Origin: Methylovirgula sp. 4M-Z18
Lineage (GTDB): Bacteria; Pseudomonadota; Alphaproteobacteria; Rhizobiales; Beijerinckiaceae
Length of the DNA stretch: 64,000 bases
NCBI RefSeq assembly: GCF_037890675.1
Contig: NZ_CP149574.1
Coordinates: 3,324,874-3,388,873 of the forward strand
Reading direction: 5' to 3'
Shown here: positions 31,266 to 39,835 of the stretch, one piece after another
Layout: each line of letters begins with the position of its first letter
Position numbering within the stretch: position 1 is the stretch's first letter
Notes under the pieces: generated by a model
The model's input: the letters and a program-made list of their open reading frames with translations, nothing else
What the model was told of the DNA's origin: nothing
The model's database searches: none
Program-made: the position numbers and the translations under genes

Positions 31266-33061
31266 CGGCTCTTAATGCTCCCTGTCACGTCGGCGGGGTC
31301 CATGTCGCATTTGACCAGACCCGCGGCATTGCCAGGCAAATCGGGCAGATCGAGCCGCGGCGGCATATTCAGCAAAGGCGAGATCTCTTTGATGGCATTG
31401 GCGGTGACAATGGCGGCATTATAACCGGCCGTGTGATAACCGCCGTCCCCTGGCAAAGCCTGCGGCTCGTCAAAGATGACGAGATACAGATATTTTGGCT
31501 TATCGGCGGGTACGAGCGCGGTGAAAGTCGTAAGAACCTTGTCGTTGGAATAGCTATGACCGATCACCTTTTGCGCCGTGCCGGTCTTACCGCCAACGCA
31601 ATAACCGGGAACATTGACCTTGCTCGCAGTACCGACAATCGCATCGTTTCGAAACAGATAACGCATCTCCTCGCTGGTTTTCGCTGAAACAACCTGCGGC
31701 GCGCTGGCCCTGGCGTCTTGCTCGCTCCGGCGCAAAAAAGTCGGCGTGATCAAATATCCACCATTTGTCATCGCCATAACCGCCATCGCTGCCTGCAGGG
31801 GCGGCTCGGCAATACCCTGTCCAAACGCCACCGTTGCCGTTGTCAATATGCTCCAATTCTTTTGCACCTGCGGCATAGCATTCTCTGGCAGTTCGGTAAC
31901 CATGCGCCCAAACAAACCGAGCTTGCTTAGAAACGCTTTATGGCCATCGACTCCCACCCGCATGGCGATACGTGCCGCCCCGATATTAGACGAGCGGGCA
32001 AAGGCTTGAACGTAGGAGAAAATAACGGGCGGCTCTCTAAAATCATGAATCAGATGGCCCGCGACCGGCAGGCTTTGCCGGGCGTCAAGCGACGAATTAA
32101 GATTGAAAAGGCCGGATTCCAACCCCATCGCCCAAGTCACCGCTTTGAAGGTCGACCCCATTTCATAGGTGCCCACCGTCATACGGTTGATCTTATCCGG
32201 ACTGAGCGCGTCAGCGCCATTGTTTGGATCGAAGTCCGGCAGCGACACAAGAGCAATAACTTCGCCGGTGTTCACATCCATGATCGCCCCGCCAGCCGCC
32301 TTTGCGTGGTAGCGGTCCATGCCCCACCGCAACTGTTCACGCAGCGCATAGGTGGCTTTCAAATCGATCGATGTGGTGATCGGCGCAAGGTTTTCGGGCG
32401 CCAGATCGAAGCCGGCGCCATGCAAATCCGAAAGACCCTGCCGGTCGATATAGGTCTCCAGGCCGCCCATGGCGTGACCGTCGGGATCGACGTGGCCGAG
32501 AATATGCGCGGCGACCGGCCCGTTGGGATAGACGCGCTTGTTTTCGGGAATAAAGCCGACGCCCGGCAGGCCGAGACGGAAGACGTCACGCTGTTCCTTG
32601 GGCGTCACGCCGCGCTTGACCCAGATGAAGCCCTTCTTCGAGTCGATACGCTTGCGCAGCTCATCGGCATCGACATCGGGCAGCGCCGCGGTGAGCAATT
32701 CGACCGCCTCGTCCTTGTCGATGATCCGGCGCGGCTCAGCGAACACCGACATCACGCGCACGTCGGTTGCGAGAATCTCCCCATGGCGATCGAGGATATC
32801 CGGACGCGCGGCGGCGACGGCCTCGGCGGCGGCATGTTTCAAGCTCTGCTGCATGTCGGGCTTGAGGCCGATATGCACCATCTTGCCGATGATGACGCAA
32901 TAGAGGCCGACGAAGGCGAAGGCGATGAGCTTGAGGCGCGAGCCGCTCTTGTCGAGTCGCGTATGAAACAGCGCCGAAAAGGAATCGATCTGCAGCACGC
33001 GCAAAATGCGCCGCAGGATCGAAGGCTTGCGCTCGTTCATCTGTGGAGTTTCGCCGATCAT
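31262..33061 (-). CDS. ftsI: Septal transpeptidase FtsI (PBP3)
   Basis: 599 residues of a class B penicillin-binding protein. A single N-terminal membrane helix (LIAFAFVGLYCVIIGKMV) is followed by the pedestal domain with RPDILDRHGEILATD, then the transpeptidase domain with the nucleophile motif STFK, the second motif SSN (ARSSNIGA) and KTG in GGKTGTAQK. It crosslinks septal peptidoglycan with FtsW. The gene is six bases after ftsL and overlaps murE/murF. A second in-frame ATG (MNERKPS) seven codons in is an alternative start. Confidence 0.96.
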   Translation of the reverse strand: MIGETPQMNERKPSILRRILRVLQIDSFSALFHTRLDKSGSRLKLIAFAFVGLYCVIIGKMVHIGLKPDMQQSLKHAAAEAVAAARPDILDRHGEILATDVRVMSVFAEPRRIIDKDEAVELLTAALPDVDADELRKRIDSKKGFIWVKRGVTPKEQRDVFRLGLPGVGFIPENKRVYPNGPVAAHILGHVDPDGHAMGGLETYIDRQGLSDLHGAGFDLAPENLAPITTSIDLKATYALREQLRWGMDRYHAKAAGGAIMDVNTGEVIALVSLPDFDPNNGADALSPDKINRMTVGTYEMGSTFKAVTWAMGLESGLFNLNSSLDARQSLPVAGHLIHDFREPPVIFSYVQAFARSSNIGAARIAMRVGVDGHKAFLSKLGLFGRMVTELPENAMPQVQKNWSILTTATVAFGQGIAEPPLQAAMAVMAMTNGGYLITPTFLRRSEQDARASAPQVVSAKTSEEMRYLFRNDAIVGTASKVNVPGYCVGGKTGTAQKVIGHSYSNDKVLTTFTALVPADKPKYLYLVIFDEPQALPGDGGYHTAGYNAAIVTANAIKEISPLLNMPPRLDLPDLPGNAAGLVKCDMDPADVTGSIKSR

Positions 33062-33067
33062 GCAGAT

Positions 33068-33460
33068 TTACCTTGGCGACGTGGTTGTCGTAGCGGTCGC
33101 GCCGACTTTGCCGGCGGCGGGCGTATTGGTTGGCACGGCAAGTCCGAGATCGTCGAGCTTGCGGCCGATGTCGTCGATCTTGGTGCCGCGGTCGGGCAAG
33201 TCGCTGACCCGCACGATCTGCGACAATTGCAGATCCTGCGATTGCAAATGCTGATCGGCCAATTTCTGAATGCGCTCGGGGCGCGTCAGATGCGCCCATT
33301 CGGCGCGCAACATGCCGATCTGATCGTGCTCCTTGTCGATCTCATGCTGAATTTTGACGATCTGTTCGGAGTAATAGATCGTCTCGTATTTGATCGAATA
33401 GGCATAGACCGCAGAGCCGATGAGCGCGGCGATCGCGAAGAGATGAAATATACGCCACAT
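33068..33460 (-). CDS. ftsL: Cell division protein FtsL
   Basis: 130 residues: a membrane helix at the N-terminus (IFHLFAIAALIGSAVYAY) and a periplasmic coiled coil with heptads (EQIVKIQHEIDKEHDQIG), then a flexible tail rich in Thr and Pro. This is the FtsL layout and position, between rsmH and ftsI. It is a bitopic protein that forms the FtsQLB-type complex and activates FtsWI. GGAGACGG just before the ATG is the ribosome site. Confidence 0.88.
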   Translation of the reverse strand: MWRIFHLFAIAALIGSAVYAYSIKYETIYYSEQIVKIQHEIDKEHDQIGMLRAEWAHLTRPERIQKLADQHLQSQDLQLSQIVRVSDLPDRGTKIDDIGRKLDDLGLAVPTNTPAAGKVGATATTTTSPR

Positions 33461-33461
33461 C

Positions 33462-34514
33462 TTACCGTCTCCTCACTGTGCGCTGCGGCAGTCCGGCCAA
33501 GGCATTGAGACCTGCGTCGATGCCGAGTGCCGGCGCATCGGTGCGCTCGCCCACGCGCAATTTGGCCGAGCGCGCACGCGGGTTGCGCGCCGTCTCCTGC
33601 TCGTCCGCAATGATCGGCTGCTTGCCGAAAAGCGCGTTGTCGCAGCGGAAAGTCGGCGGCGCAACGGCCGGTTCCCCTGGCAGCGGCCGCGATTTGGCGG
33701 CGCCGCGCCCCGAGCGCGCGGCAAAAAACTGCTTCACAATCCGATCTTCCAGGGAATGAAAAGTGACAACCACCAGCCGACCGCCCGGCTTCAAACATTG
33801 TTCGGCCGCGGCAAGGCCGCGCACCAGCTCGCCGAGTTCGTCGTTCACCGCGATGCGCAAGGCCTGGAACGTGCGCGTTGCCGGGTGAATGTCCTGCGGC
33901 TTGTGCGGCACGAGCCGGCCGATCAGATCAGCCAGAGGCTTGGTGGAGGTAAAAGGCTTGGCAACGCGATCATGCACGATGGCGCGCGCGATTTTGCGCG
34001 ACAGCCGTTCTTCGCCGTAATGATAGAGAATATCGGCGAGCGTCTCCTCATCGGCCTCGTTGACGAGATCGGCGGCGCTGCGGCCGCTTTGTTCCATGCG
34101 CATGTCGAGCGGGCCATCGGTCCGGAAGGAAAAGCCGCGCTCCGCCTCGTCCAGCTGCATCGACGACACGCCAATATCGAACACCGCGCCGTCGAGCGGC
34201 GTAAATCCATGCGCCGCGGCGGCCTGCGCCAGTTCGCCGAAGCGCGTTTCGACCAAGGTCAAGCGGCCTTGCATCTCTTGCACCAGTGCCTGCCCGTCGC
34301 GGATCGCGTTGGGGTCGCGATCAATGGCAAGAACGCGCGTGTCCGGCGTCGCCAGAATGGCCCGCGTGTAACCGCCGGCACCGAAGGTGCCGTCGAGATA
34401 GATCTTGCCCGGCGCGACGGCGAGAGCCGCGAGCGCAGCATCGCGAAGCACGGGAATGTGTCGGGCCGGTCCGCCTGCGGCGAGAGTTTGATCCGCGCCG
34501 CGACCCGTCGTCAT
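33462..34514 (-). CDS. rsmH: 16S rRNA (cytosine-1402-N4) methyltransferase
   Basis: 350 residues from the ATG at 34514, which overlaps the mraZ stop as ATGA; the longer open frame to 35120 is mraZ sequence in another frame. Motifs: [52 protein letters not shown] and [17 protein letters not shown]. It methylates C1402 of 16S rRNA. It is the second gene of the dcw operon and is followed by ftsL one base after its stop. Confidence 0.96.
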   Translation of the reverse strand: MTTGRGADQTLAAGGPARHIPVLRDAALAALAVAPGKIYLDGTFGAGGYTRAILATPDTRVLAIDRDPNAIRDGQALVQEMQGRLTLVETRFGELAQAAAAHGFTPLDGAVFDIGVSSMQLDEAERGFSFRTDGPLDMRMEQSGRSAADLVNEADEETLADILYHYGEERLSRKIARAIVHDRVAKPFTSTKPLADLIGRLVPHKPQDIHPATRTFQALRIAVNDELGELVRGLAAAEQCLKPGGRLVVVTFHSLEDRIVKQFFAARSGRGAAKSRPLPGEPAVAPPTFRCDNALFGKQPIIADEQETARNPRARSAKLRVGERTDAPALGIDAGLNALAGLPQRTVRRR

Positions 34515-35011
34515 TCCCGTGCTCCCTGCGACCCCGGCGGGGCATTTTCCGCCGCGTGTCTGGCGCTGAGCTGTTTGCGAAATGCCCGAACCCGACTTTT
34601 GGCCTCGTCGAGATAGGCTTTGAAACGCTCCGGCTCCCAGATCTGAAACTTGCTGCCCTGCCCCACGAAGGTCACTTCTGCCGTGATGCCCGCATAGGTC
34701 TTCAACGTTTCGGTCAGGATGATGCGACCCTCGGGGTCGATCTTGAGAATTTCGCTCGTGCCGATCAGCGCGGTCGAAAAGGCGTCGTGCTCCTCCGAAT
34801 AGGGCGAGAGCGTTGTGAGCAGCCCTTCGATCTGCCGCATCAGGGCATGGCCGCCGCAATCCAGCGCCTCCGCATCGAGCGAAGGATGGACATACAGCCC
34901 TTCGAACCCGTCGCGCGCGAGAACACCCCGAAACGCCGCCGGAATGGACACACGTCCCTTCGCGTCGAGCCGATTGGTGTAATGCGAAACGAACCGATCC
35001 AAAATTCCCAC
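34511..35011 (-). CDS. mraZ: Transcriptional regulator MraZ
   Basis: 166 residues from a GTG at 35011 with GGGAG just upstream; the frame extends to a GTG at 35059, giving 182 residues. Two SpoVT-AbrB-like MraZ repeats are visible: [19 protein letters not shown] and, in the second, [14 protein letters not shown]. An Arg-rich tail follows. MraZ is a ring-forming DNA-binding protein that controls its own dcw operon. Four TGGG-type repeats at a 10-bp period lie about 90 bases upstream, matching the known operator class. Confidence 0.93.
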   Translation of the reverse strand: MGILDRFVSHYTNRLDAKGRVSIPAAFRGVLARDGFEGLYVHPSLDAEALDCGGHALMRQIEGLLTTLSPYSEEHDAFSTALIGTSEILKIDPEGRIILTETLKTYAGITAEVTFVGQGSKFQIWEPERFKAYLDEAKSRVRAFRKQLSARHAAENAPPGSQGARE

Positions 35012-35099
35012 CTGACTCCCGTCCAACGGCACAGGCGCACAGGTTTCCCGCGGCAGCACAAACGCTTAGCCGGAACCCTTGTGCACACAATACGCTGAA

Positions 35100-35134
35100 C
35101 GGGATGATTTGGGATAACATGGGATGGTATGGGC
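35100..35134. promoter_or_regulatory. MraZ operator: four TGGG-type direct repeats
   Basis: On the plus strand, GGG triplets at 35101, 35111, 35121 and 35131 recur exactly every 10 bases, as CGGGA, TGGGA, TGGGA, TGGGC. MraZ in E. coli is known to bind TGGGN repeats with five-base spacers, which is the same period. The repeats read on the strand opposite mraZ. They lie about 90 bases before the chosen mraZ start, so binding would overlap or abut the dcw promoter. Confidence 0.75.
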
Positions 35135-35184
35135 GTCAAATAAAATCCCGACGGACGGATTCCGTGCGAGGGTGTCCGCATTAG

Positions 35185-35206
35185 GCTTCGTTAACATTAA
35201 CGAAGC
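35185..35206. promoter_or_regulatory. 22-bp palindrome between mraZ and rnpB
   Basis: Perfect 10-base arms GCTTCGTTAA / TTAACGAAGC with a two-base centre. It could be an operator in the mraZ promoter region. It includes two TTAA motifs, but with only two bases between them, so it is not a standard CtrA box. Confidence 0.5.
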
Positions 35207-35284
35207 GTTGATTTTGCGAAGGAAAAGGGAAAATTCGCCAGGTCCCGGCGGCGGCTTTCGCAGGATCGGCGGACCCAAAAAAAA

Positions 35285-35674
<390 letters not shown>

Positions 35675-35870
35675 TGCGCTTTAGGGTAAGAACTTAGGGG
35701 AGGTCAAGTTTTATGAGAGCGGGTCGATGCGCCAGTTTGAATGTGCCACCGCATGCTGATTGCACGAATCACGCGCAAAATTGTCCTAAAGCCGCAACAA
35801 AGGAGGGGGAAATTTGTGGTGGCTTCGAAAGACGCCGACTTAAGATTTTACGGCCCGATAGGAACGCCAC

Positions 35871-36074
35871 GTGCTCAGCCATTCTCGAACTTTAGCCGCT
35901 GTTGCGAGTAGAATGTTGCGCAATATCGCCACCATTACAGTATTAACCGCTGCAGTGTTGGCTGTAATATTGTTTACGTTAATAGGTATTTTTAAAATAT
36001 ACGAGAATTATCTGGATAATAATTGCATATCCGGTTTCGGCGCCTTCTCAGGAGGATGTTTGAACGGAAAGTAA
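35871..36074 (+). CDS. Small single-span membrane protein, unknown
   Basis: 67 residues from a GTG at 35871 with TAGGAA six bases upstream; an ATG at 35913 (MLRNIATI) would give 53. One strong membrane helix (ITVLTAAVLAVILFTLIGIF) is followed by a short Cys- and Gly-containing tail (NNCISGFGAFSGGC). The base composition is more AT-rich than the neighbours. No family recognised, and coding is only moderately supported. Confidence 0.45.
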   Translation: MLSHSRTLAAVASRMLRNIATITVLTAAVLAVILFTLIGIFKIYENYLDNNCISGFGAFSGGCLNGK

Positions 36075-36184
36075 CCGCGAACATCGAAGGCTTATGCAGC
36101 TAGCCGCTCGCCGGCGGCTTCTCCACCGCCGCCAGCTCGCGGTCGATCAGCGCAAGGAGCGCGCGCGCCGGAGGGTCGCGGCGC

Positions 36185-36313
36185 TTACGGTACCTTATCG
36201 TACATATGCATGACGCCGATCGCCGTGGCGACGATCAGCAATGCGATCAGCCCATATTCGAGAGCGGTCGGCGTGGAGCGCGAGAAAGCAAGACGATCGA
36301 GGAAATAACGCAT
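36185..36313 (-). CDS. Flp/Fap-type pilin-like micro-protein
   Basis: 42 residues. The core STPTALEYGLIALLIVATA matches the Flp pilin processing and assembly region (usual form G / ATAIEYGLIA), with the conserved Glu at position +5 and a Tyr next to it. The Gly that normally precedes the cleavage site is Thr here, and the protein stops soon after the hydrophobic helix, so it may be a minor or degenerate pilin. No tad or cpa secretion genes occur in the window. A CtrA-type box begins 53 bases upstream. Ribosome site weak. Confidence 0.6.
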   Translation of the reverse strand: MRYFLDRLAFSRSTPTALEYGLIALLIVATAIGVMHMYDKVP

Positions 36314-36796
36314 GACTGGAACCCGATGATACGCAAAGGCACCTCGCGAGAAAGCCTTCGACTCATTAATGGGTGGTTAATTTTTGCCGTGTCGGACACG
36401 GCCTGTTGATAATTATGGAGAAGCGCGGAATTCGGTTGGCGGGCGCGCCCGAACCGAAGGCAAATCGCGCGCGTCAAGGCGCGAAACGAGGCCTGCCTCA
36501 CCCCTTTTCGCCGCGCCTTGGTTGACCAAGACGGCGCACGCGGGGCGATAGGAAGCAGCCGGTTCAGGACGATTCTTGACCTTGTTCAACATTAAATAAT
36601 CTCAATGGCCGCGGACGTTTACGACATTTCAACTGAAAACAGCTTTTCGTGGTGAGAAAATGTCCAAATCTTGCGGTTGATTTGAGAACTTTGCGAATCG
36701 CGCCAAACCGGCTACGCGGGTTTGCAAAGCAACAAACGCAAACACCTGGATTTTTACGGATCAACCAGAGATATTTCTTCGCCTTGGAGGTCAATC
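36314..36796. other. Intergenic region between pilin-like gene and lipoprotein gene
   Basis: About 480 bases. It contains the CtrA-type box at 36366-36380 near its left end. No other gene could be supported. The right part is AT-richer and likely holds the promoter of the glycine-zipper lipoprotein. Confidence 0.5.
36366..36380. promoter_or_regulatory. CtrA-type box
   Basis: TTAA, seven bases, TTAA. On the minus strand it reads TTAACCACCCATTAA, close to the CtrA consensus TTAA-N7-TTAAC and including TTAACCA. It lies 53-67 bases before the pilin-like ATG on that strand, a normal distance for a CtrA-activated promoter. Confidence 0.55.
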
Positions 36797-37105
36797 ATGA
36801 AAGCACCTGTTGTTATTGCTGTTTCTCTTTTGCTTGCGACAACCCTGGCCGGTTGCGGCCCGACACCGAATGACCGGGCCGCCAGCGGCGCCGTGATCGG
36901 CGGCGCGACAGGCGCCCTGATCGGCGGGGCGGCAACCGGCAAGGCCGGTGGCGCCGTGGTGGGCGGCGTCCTTGGCGCGGCCACCGGCGCCGTGATCGGC
37001 GGCACCTCCCAGCCTGCGCATGGCTGGGCTTGGCGTTGCGTTGATTGGGGTTACGATGCTTGGGGCAATTCGGTCTGCCTGCGCCGCGCCCGGGTATATT
37101 ATTAA
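36797..37105 (+). CDS. Glycine-zipper lipoprotein
   Basis: 102 residues from the ATG at 36797, which has GGAGG seven bases upstream. The signal ends in the lipobox LAGC with the Cys about residue 20. The mature part is a run of GxxxG repeats (GAVIGGATGALIGGAATG and again GGVLGAATGAVIGG), the glycine-zipper pattern of 17-kDa antigen and YMGG-type outer-membrane lipoproteins, followed by a Trp/Tyr-rich tail (AWRCVDWGYDAWGN). Presumed outer-membrane location; function unknown. A stem-loop follows the stop. Confidence 0.8.
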   Translation: MKAPVVIAVSLLLATTLAGCGPTPNDRAASGAVIGGATGALIGGAATGKAGGAVVGGVLGAATGAVIGGTSQPAHGWAWRCVDWGYDAWGNSVCLRRARVYY

Positions 37106-37112
37106 GATTGGA

Positions 37113-37141
37113 GGTGCGGCTGCCGATGTGCGGCCGCACCC
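37113..37141 (+). terminator. Stem-loop after the lipoprotein gene
   Basis: GGTGCGGC / GCCGCACC arms with a 12-base loop at 37113-37140, followed by CTTTCTAC. The tail is only partly T-rich, so terminator strength is uncertain. Confidence 0.6.
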
Positions 37142-37219
37142 TTTCTACGACCTATGTTGAACTATTTTGAGCCGAAGTGCCTTGGTATGGTCTGACCCGA
37201 CGGGAGGCCATGGCGGGCG

Positions 37220-37990
37220 ATGGATATGTCGACATTAACCTCGGATAGTCCGATAGCGGCGCGCGTTTTCCCTTCGCCGAACCATGGCGAACGGGCAAAT
37301 TCCGTGCGACCCGATTGTCTGGTGCTGCATTACACCGGAATGCCGGAGGGCGCCGAAGCGCTGCAGCGCCTCTGCAATCCGGCGGCGGAAGTCTCGAGCC
37401 ATTATTTCGTCTGGGAAGACGGCCATGTGCTGCAACTCGTGCCGGAGAGCCGGCGCGCCTGGCATGCCGGAAAGAGCTTCTGGAAGGGCGAAACCGATTT
37501 GAATTCCCGTTCGATCGGGATCGAAATCGTCCATCCCGGCCACAATGACGCTGGCCACATGGCGCCCTACCCGGCCGCGCAGATCAAATCCGTCATCGCC
37601 CTATGCCGGGATATTTGCGACCGCCGTAGCATCGCACCGCAGCGCGTGCTCGCCCATTCCGACATCGCCCCCGGCCGCAAGATCGACCCGGGCGAGGCCT
37701 TTCCCTGGGGCGTGCTGCATGCCCACGGCGTGGGCCATTGGGTGCATCCGGCGCGCATAGGCGGCGGCCGTTTCTTCACCCGCGGCGACGAGGGCCAGCC
37801 GATCCAGGCGCTGCAGGCCATGCTGGCGCTCTACGGCTACGAGATCGAGATCACCGGCGTCTTCGACGCCCGCACCGAGGCGGTCGTCACGGCGTTTCAA
37901 CGGCACTTCCGCCCGCAATTGGTCGACGGCATCGCCGACGCCTCGACCATCACGACACTCCGCGATTTGATTGCGACGCTGCCGAAGTGA
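37220..37990 (+). CDS. N-acetylmuramoyl-L-alanine amidase (AmiD-like)
   Basis: 256 residues: an Amidase_2 domain (about residues 15-160) then a peptidoglycan-binding type 1 domain (about 185-250, EGQPIQALQAMLALYGY and VTAFQRHFRP). Zinc ligands are expected at the His of LVLHYTG and in LAHSDIAPGRKIDPG. No signal peptide is seen, as in cytosolic AmpD-like or leaderless AmiD homologues. It cleaves the MurNAc-L-Ala bond, probably in muropeptide recycling. Its 3' end is followed 25 bases later by a large palindromic repeat. Confidence 0.9.
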   Translation: MDMSTLTSDSPIAARVFPSPNHGERANSVRPDCLVLHYTGMPEGAEALQRLCNPAAEVSSHYFVWEDGHVLQLVPESRRAWHAGKSFWKGETDLNSRSIGIEIVHPGHNDAGHMAPYPAAQIKSVIALCRDICDRRSIAPQRVLAHSDIAPGRKIDPGEAFPWGVLHAHGVGHWVHPARIGGGRFFTRGDEGQPIQALQAMLALYGYEIEITGVFDARTEAVVTAFQRHFRPQLVDGIADASTITTLRDLIATLPK

Positions 37991-38015
37991 CGAAGCAATC
38001 CGTCACTCTACGTAT

Positions 38016-38222
38016 GAAATGTCCGCGATGATTGTGCGCGACTCCTTCTCCCTTTGGGAGAAGGTGGCTTGCGAAGCAAGACGGATGAGGGGACACGGAA
38101 TCATCATTGGCTGAACTCTTGCGGCGGCCCCTCTCGCGAAGGTGTCCCCTCATCCGCCTCACTTCGTTCGGCACCTTCTCCCTTTGGGAGAAGGAGTCGC
38201 GCACAATCATCGCGGACACTTC
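38016..38222. repeat. Large nested palindromic element, copy 1
   Basis: About 207 bases. The outer 80 bases (38016-38095) match the complement of the last 80 (to 38222) with few differences. Each arm carries its own internal hairpin CCTTCTCCC-TTT-GGGAGAAGG and a GGATGAGGGGACAC block. A copy with the same order of parts lies at 41479-41673. No coding capacity. It ends two bases before the sorB stop codon. Confidence 0.9.
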
Positions 38223-38224
38223 TC

Positions 38225-38509
38225 TCAATCGGTATAATTCGCCTTGAGATAATCGATGATCTCCTTGGCGTCCTTGTCTTCGATCGGCGCGCCGAAAACC
38301 TTGATCATCTTGTTGACCTCCGTGTCCCATATCTTCGGATCATGGAACGGCGAGTTCATCATGATGTAGTCGACGCTGTGGCAGGCCGAGCAATAAGCTC
38401 CAGTCGTATCGGCGCCGGGGCCGGGCTTGAGCACGAGCCTCGCCTCGTCGGCATAAGCGGCGGTGCCGAGGAGAAGAAGGCTGAGAGAGGTGCAAAGGAC
38501 AATCCGCAT
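38225..38509 (-). CDS. sorB: Sulfite dehydrogenase cytochrome c subunit
   Basis: 94 residues. A signal peptide (LCTSLSLLLLGTAAYA) precedes a small cytochrome with one heme site CSACH and a distal Met region (YIMMNSPF or NKMIKVFG). Size and layout match SorB-type cytochromes. It should accept electrons from the molybdenum subunit encoded just upstream (10-base gap) and pass them to a soluble cytochrome c in the periplasm. Identification rests on the pairing with sorA. Confidence 0.85.
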   Translation of the reverse strand: MRIVLCTSLSLLLLGTAAYADEARLVLKPGPGADTTGAYCSACHSVDYIMMNSPFHDPKIWDTEVNKMIKVFGAPIEDKDAKEIIDYLKANYTD

Positions 38510-38519
38510 AATCCCCTCC

Positions 38520-39743
38520 TCAAACCACGTTCAGCGTGATGCGATGCGGCGCATTGTGGTGATAGCCCGCAGGATTGGGAATGACTTTCGGCGGCTGGGC
38601 TTGACCGATGCTGTTATAGGCTCGCGCTTGAACGACGATTTGCCCCGCCTTCGGCATACCCAAATCGAGCGACCAAGAACGGAAGCCATATTTCCCGCCA
38701 TCAGCGCTAAGTTGCGCGGGCGCCTCGGCGATCGATTGCGCAACCTGCTGCGTCACATCCACGCCGGCAATGCCATAACCCGCATCCCACGCGATGCCGG
38801 ACACGACAAGCCGTTCGCTCGATTTCACGACAGCCAAATCCGTATGCGAGGTAATCAGCGAATTCACCATCATCTCGGTGATCGGCGTATTCACCGCAGT
38901 CTCTTGGCTCGGGAAACGCTGTTGAATCGGGAACAGGCGCGAGGGGATGCGGTAGGCCGATTTCATCCAAAAGCCGTCGAACGGCTTGGTGCGCGCTTCG
39001 ATCGTCGTGAGATGCTTCATCCAATAGGTCGCGGTCCACCCAGGCACGACGAGGCGCACGGGGAAACCGTTGTAATGCGGCAGCGGCTGGCCATTCATCT
39101 CATAGGCGACCAGCGTATCGGGGTCGAGCGCGCGATAGAGCGGCAGGCTCTTTTGGAATTTCGGCGTCGCGTCCATCACCGGGCCGTCGGCACCGTCGAG
39201 GAAGATCTCGACCACCGTATCGGTGAGGCCGGCGCGCGCCAGAATGTCCTTGAGCCGCGCGCCCTTCCACTTCGCATTGCCCATGGCGCCGTAGCCCCAT
39301 TGCACGCCCGGCACATGCGGCTCCATCAGCCCGCGGCGATTGCCGGAACATTGGCACACGGCGGTGAGTTCCACAGGCTCGAAGGCGCTTTTCAGTTCGT
39401 CGAAGGTCAATTCGTAGGGTTTGCTTGCGCCATCGCCGCCGATCTTGAGACGCCATTGTGCCACGTCGATCTGGTCGGGAATACCGGCGAGATGATAGCG
39501 CACGAAAAATGCATCGTTCGGCGTGACGGCATCCTTGAAATAGGGCAGCGGTGTCTCGTAGTTCGGCGGACGATGCGACAGGCGCCATAGCGGCACTTTG
39601 CCGGGCAGCGCATCGAGTTCCGCCTCCAGTTTCGCGCCTTCCGGCTGCGCCGCCTGCAGATGCAGGCCGTCGAGCGCGAACGCCTTGCTCCCCGTCAACA
39701 GGCTTGCCCCAGCGCTCATCAGCGCCTGACGCCGTGTAATCAT
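38520..39743 (-). CDS. sorA: Sulfite dehydrogenase molybdopterin subunit
   Basis: 407 residues from the ATG at 39743, preferred because AGGAGGG lies just upstream; the frame extends to 39791. The N-terminus MITRRQALMSAGASLL is a Tat-type signal. The sulfite-oxidase fold is shown by FFVRYHLAGIP, the molybdenum-ligand cysteine region AVCQCSGNRRG, WGYGAMGNAKWKG and the PVRLVVPGW segment, followed by a dimerisation domain. It oxidises sulfite to sulfate in the periplasm with the cytochrome subunit encoded downstream. Confidence 0.9.
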   Translation of the reverse strand: MITRRQALMSAGASLLTGSKAFALDGLHLQAAQPEGAKLEAELDALPGKVPLWRLSHRPPNYETPLPYFKDAVTPNDAFFVRYHLAGIPDQIDVAQWRLKIGGDGASKPYELTFDELKSAFEPVELTAVCQCSGNRRGLMEPHVPGVQWGYGAMGNAKWKGARLKDILARAGLTDTVVEIFLDGADGPVMDATPKFQKSLPLYRALDPDTLVAYEMNGQPLPHYNGFPVRLVVPGWTATYWMKHLTTIEARTKPFDGFWMKSAYRIPSRLFPIQQRFPSQETAVNTPITEMMVNSLITSHTDLAVVKSSERLVVSGIAWDAGYGIAGVDVTQQVAQSIAEAPAQLSADGGKYGFRSWSLDLGMPKAGQIVVQARAYNSIGQAQPPKVIPNPAGYHHNAPHRITLNVV

Positions 39744-39835
39744 GCCACCCTCCTCGCGCGCCGTCACATACGGCGCCAAGTCAGCACACACTGTGGCCGG
39801 GAGAAGAGTGTTACGTCAAGCCGCGCGGGCCGCCA

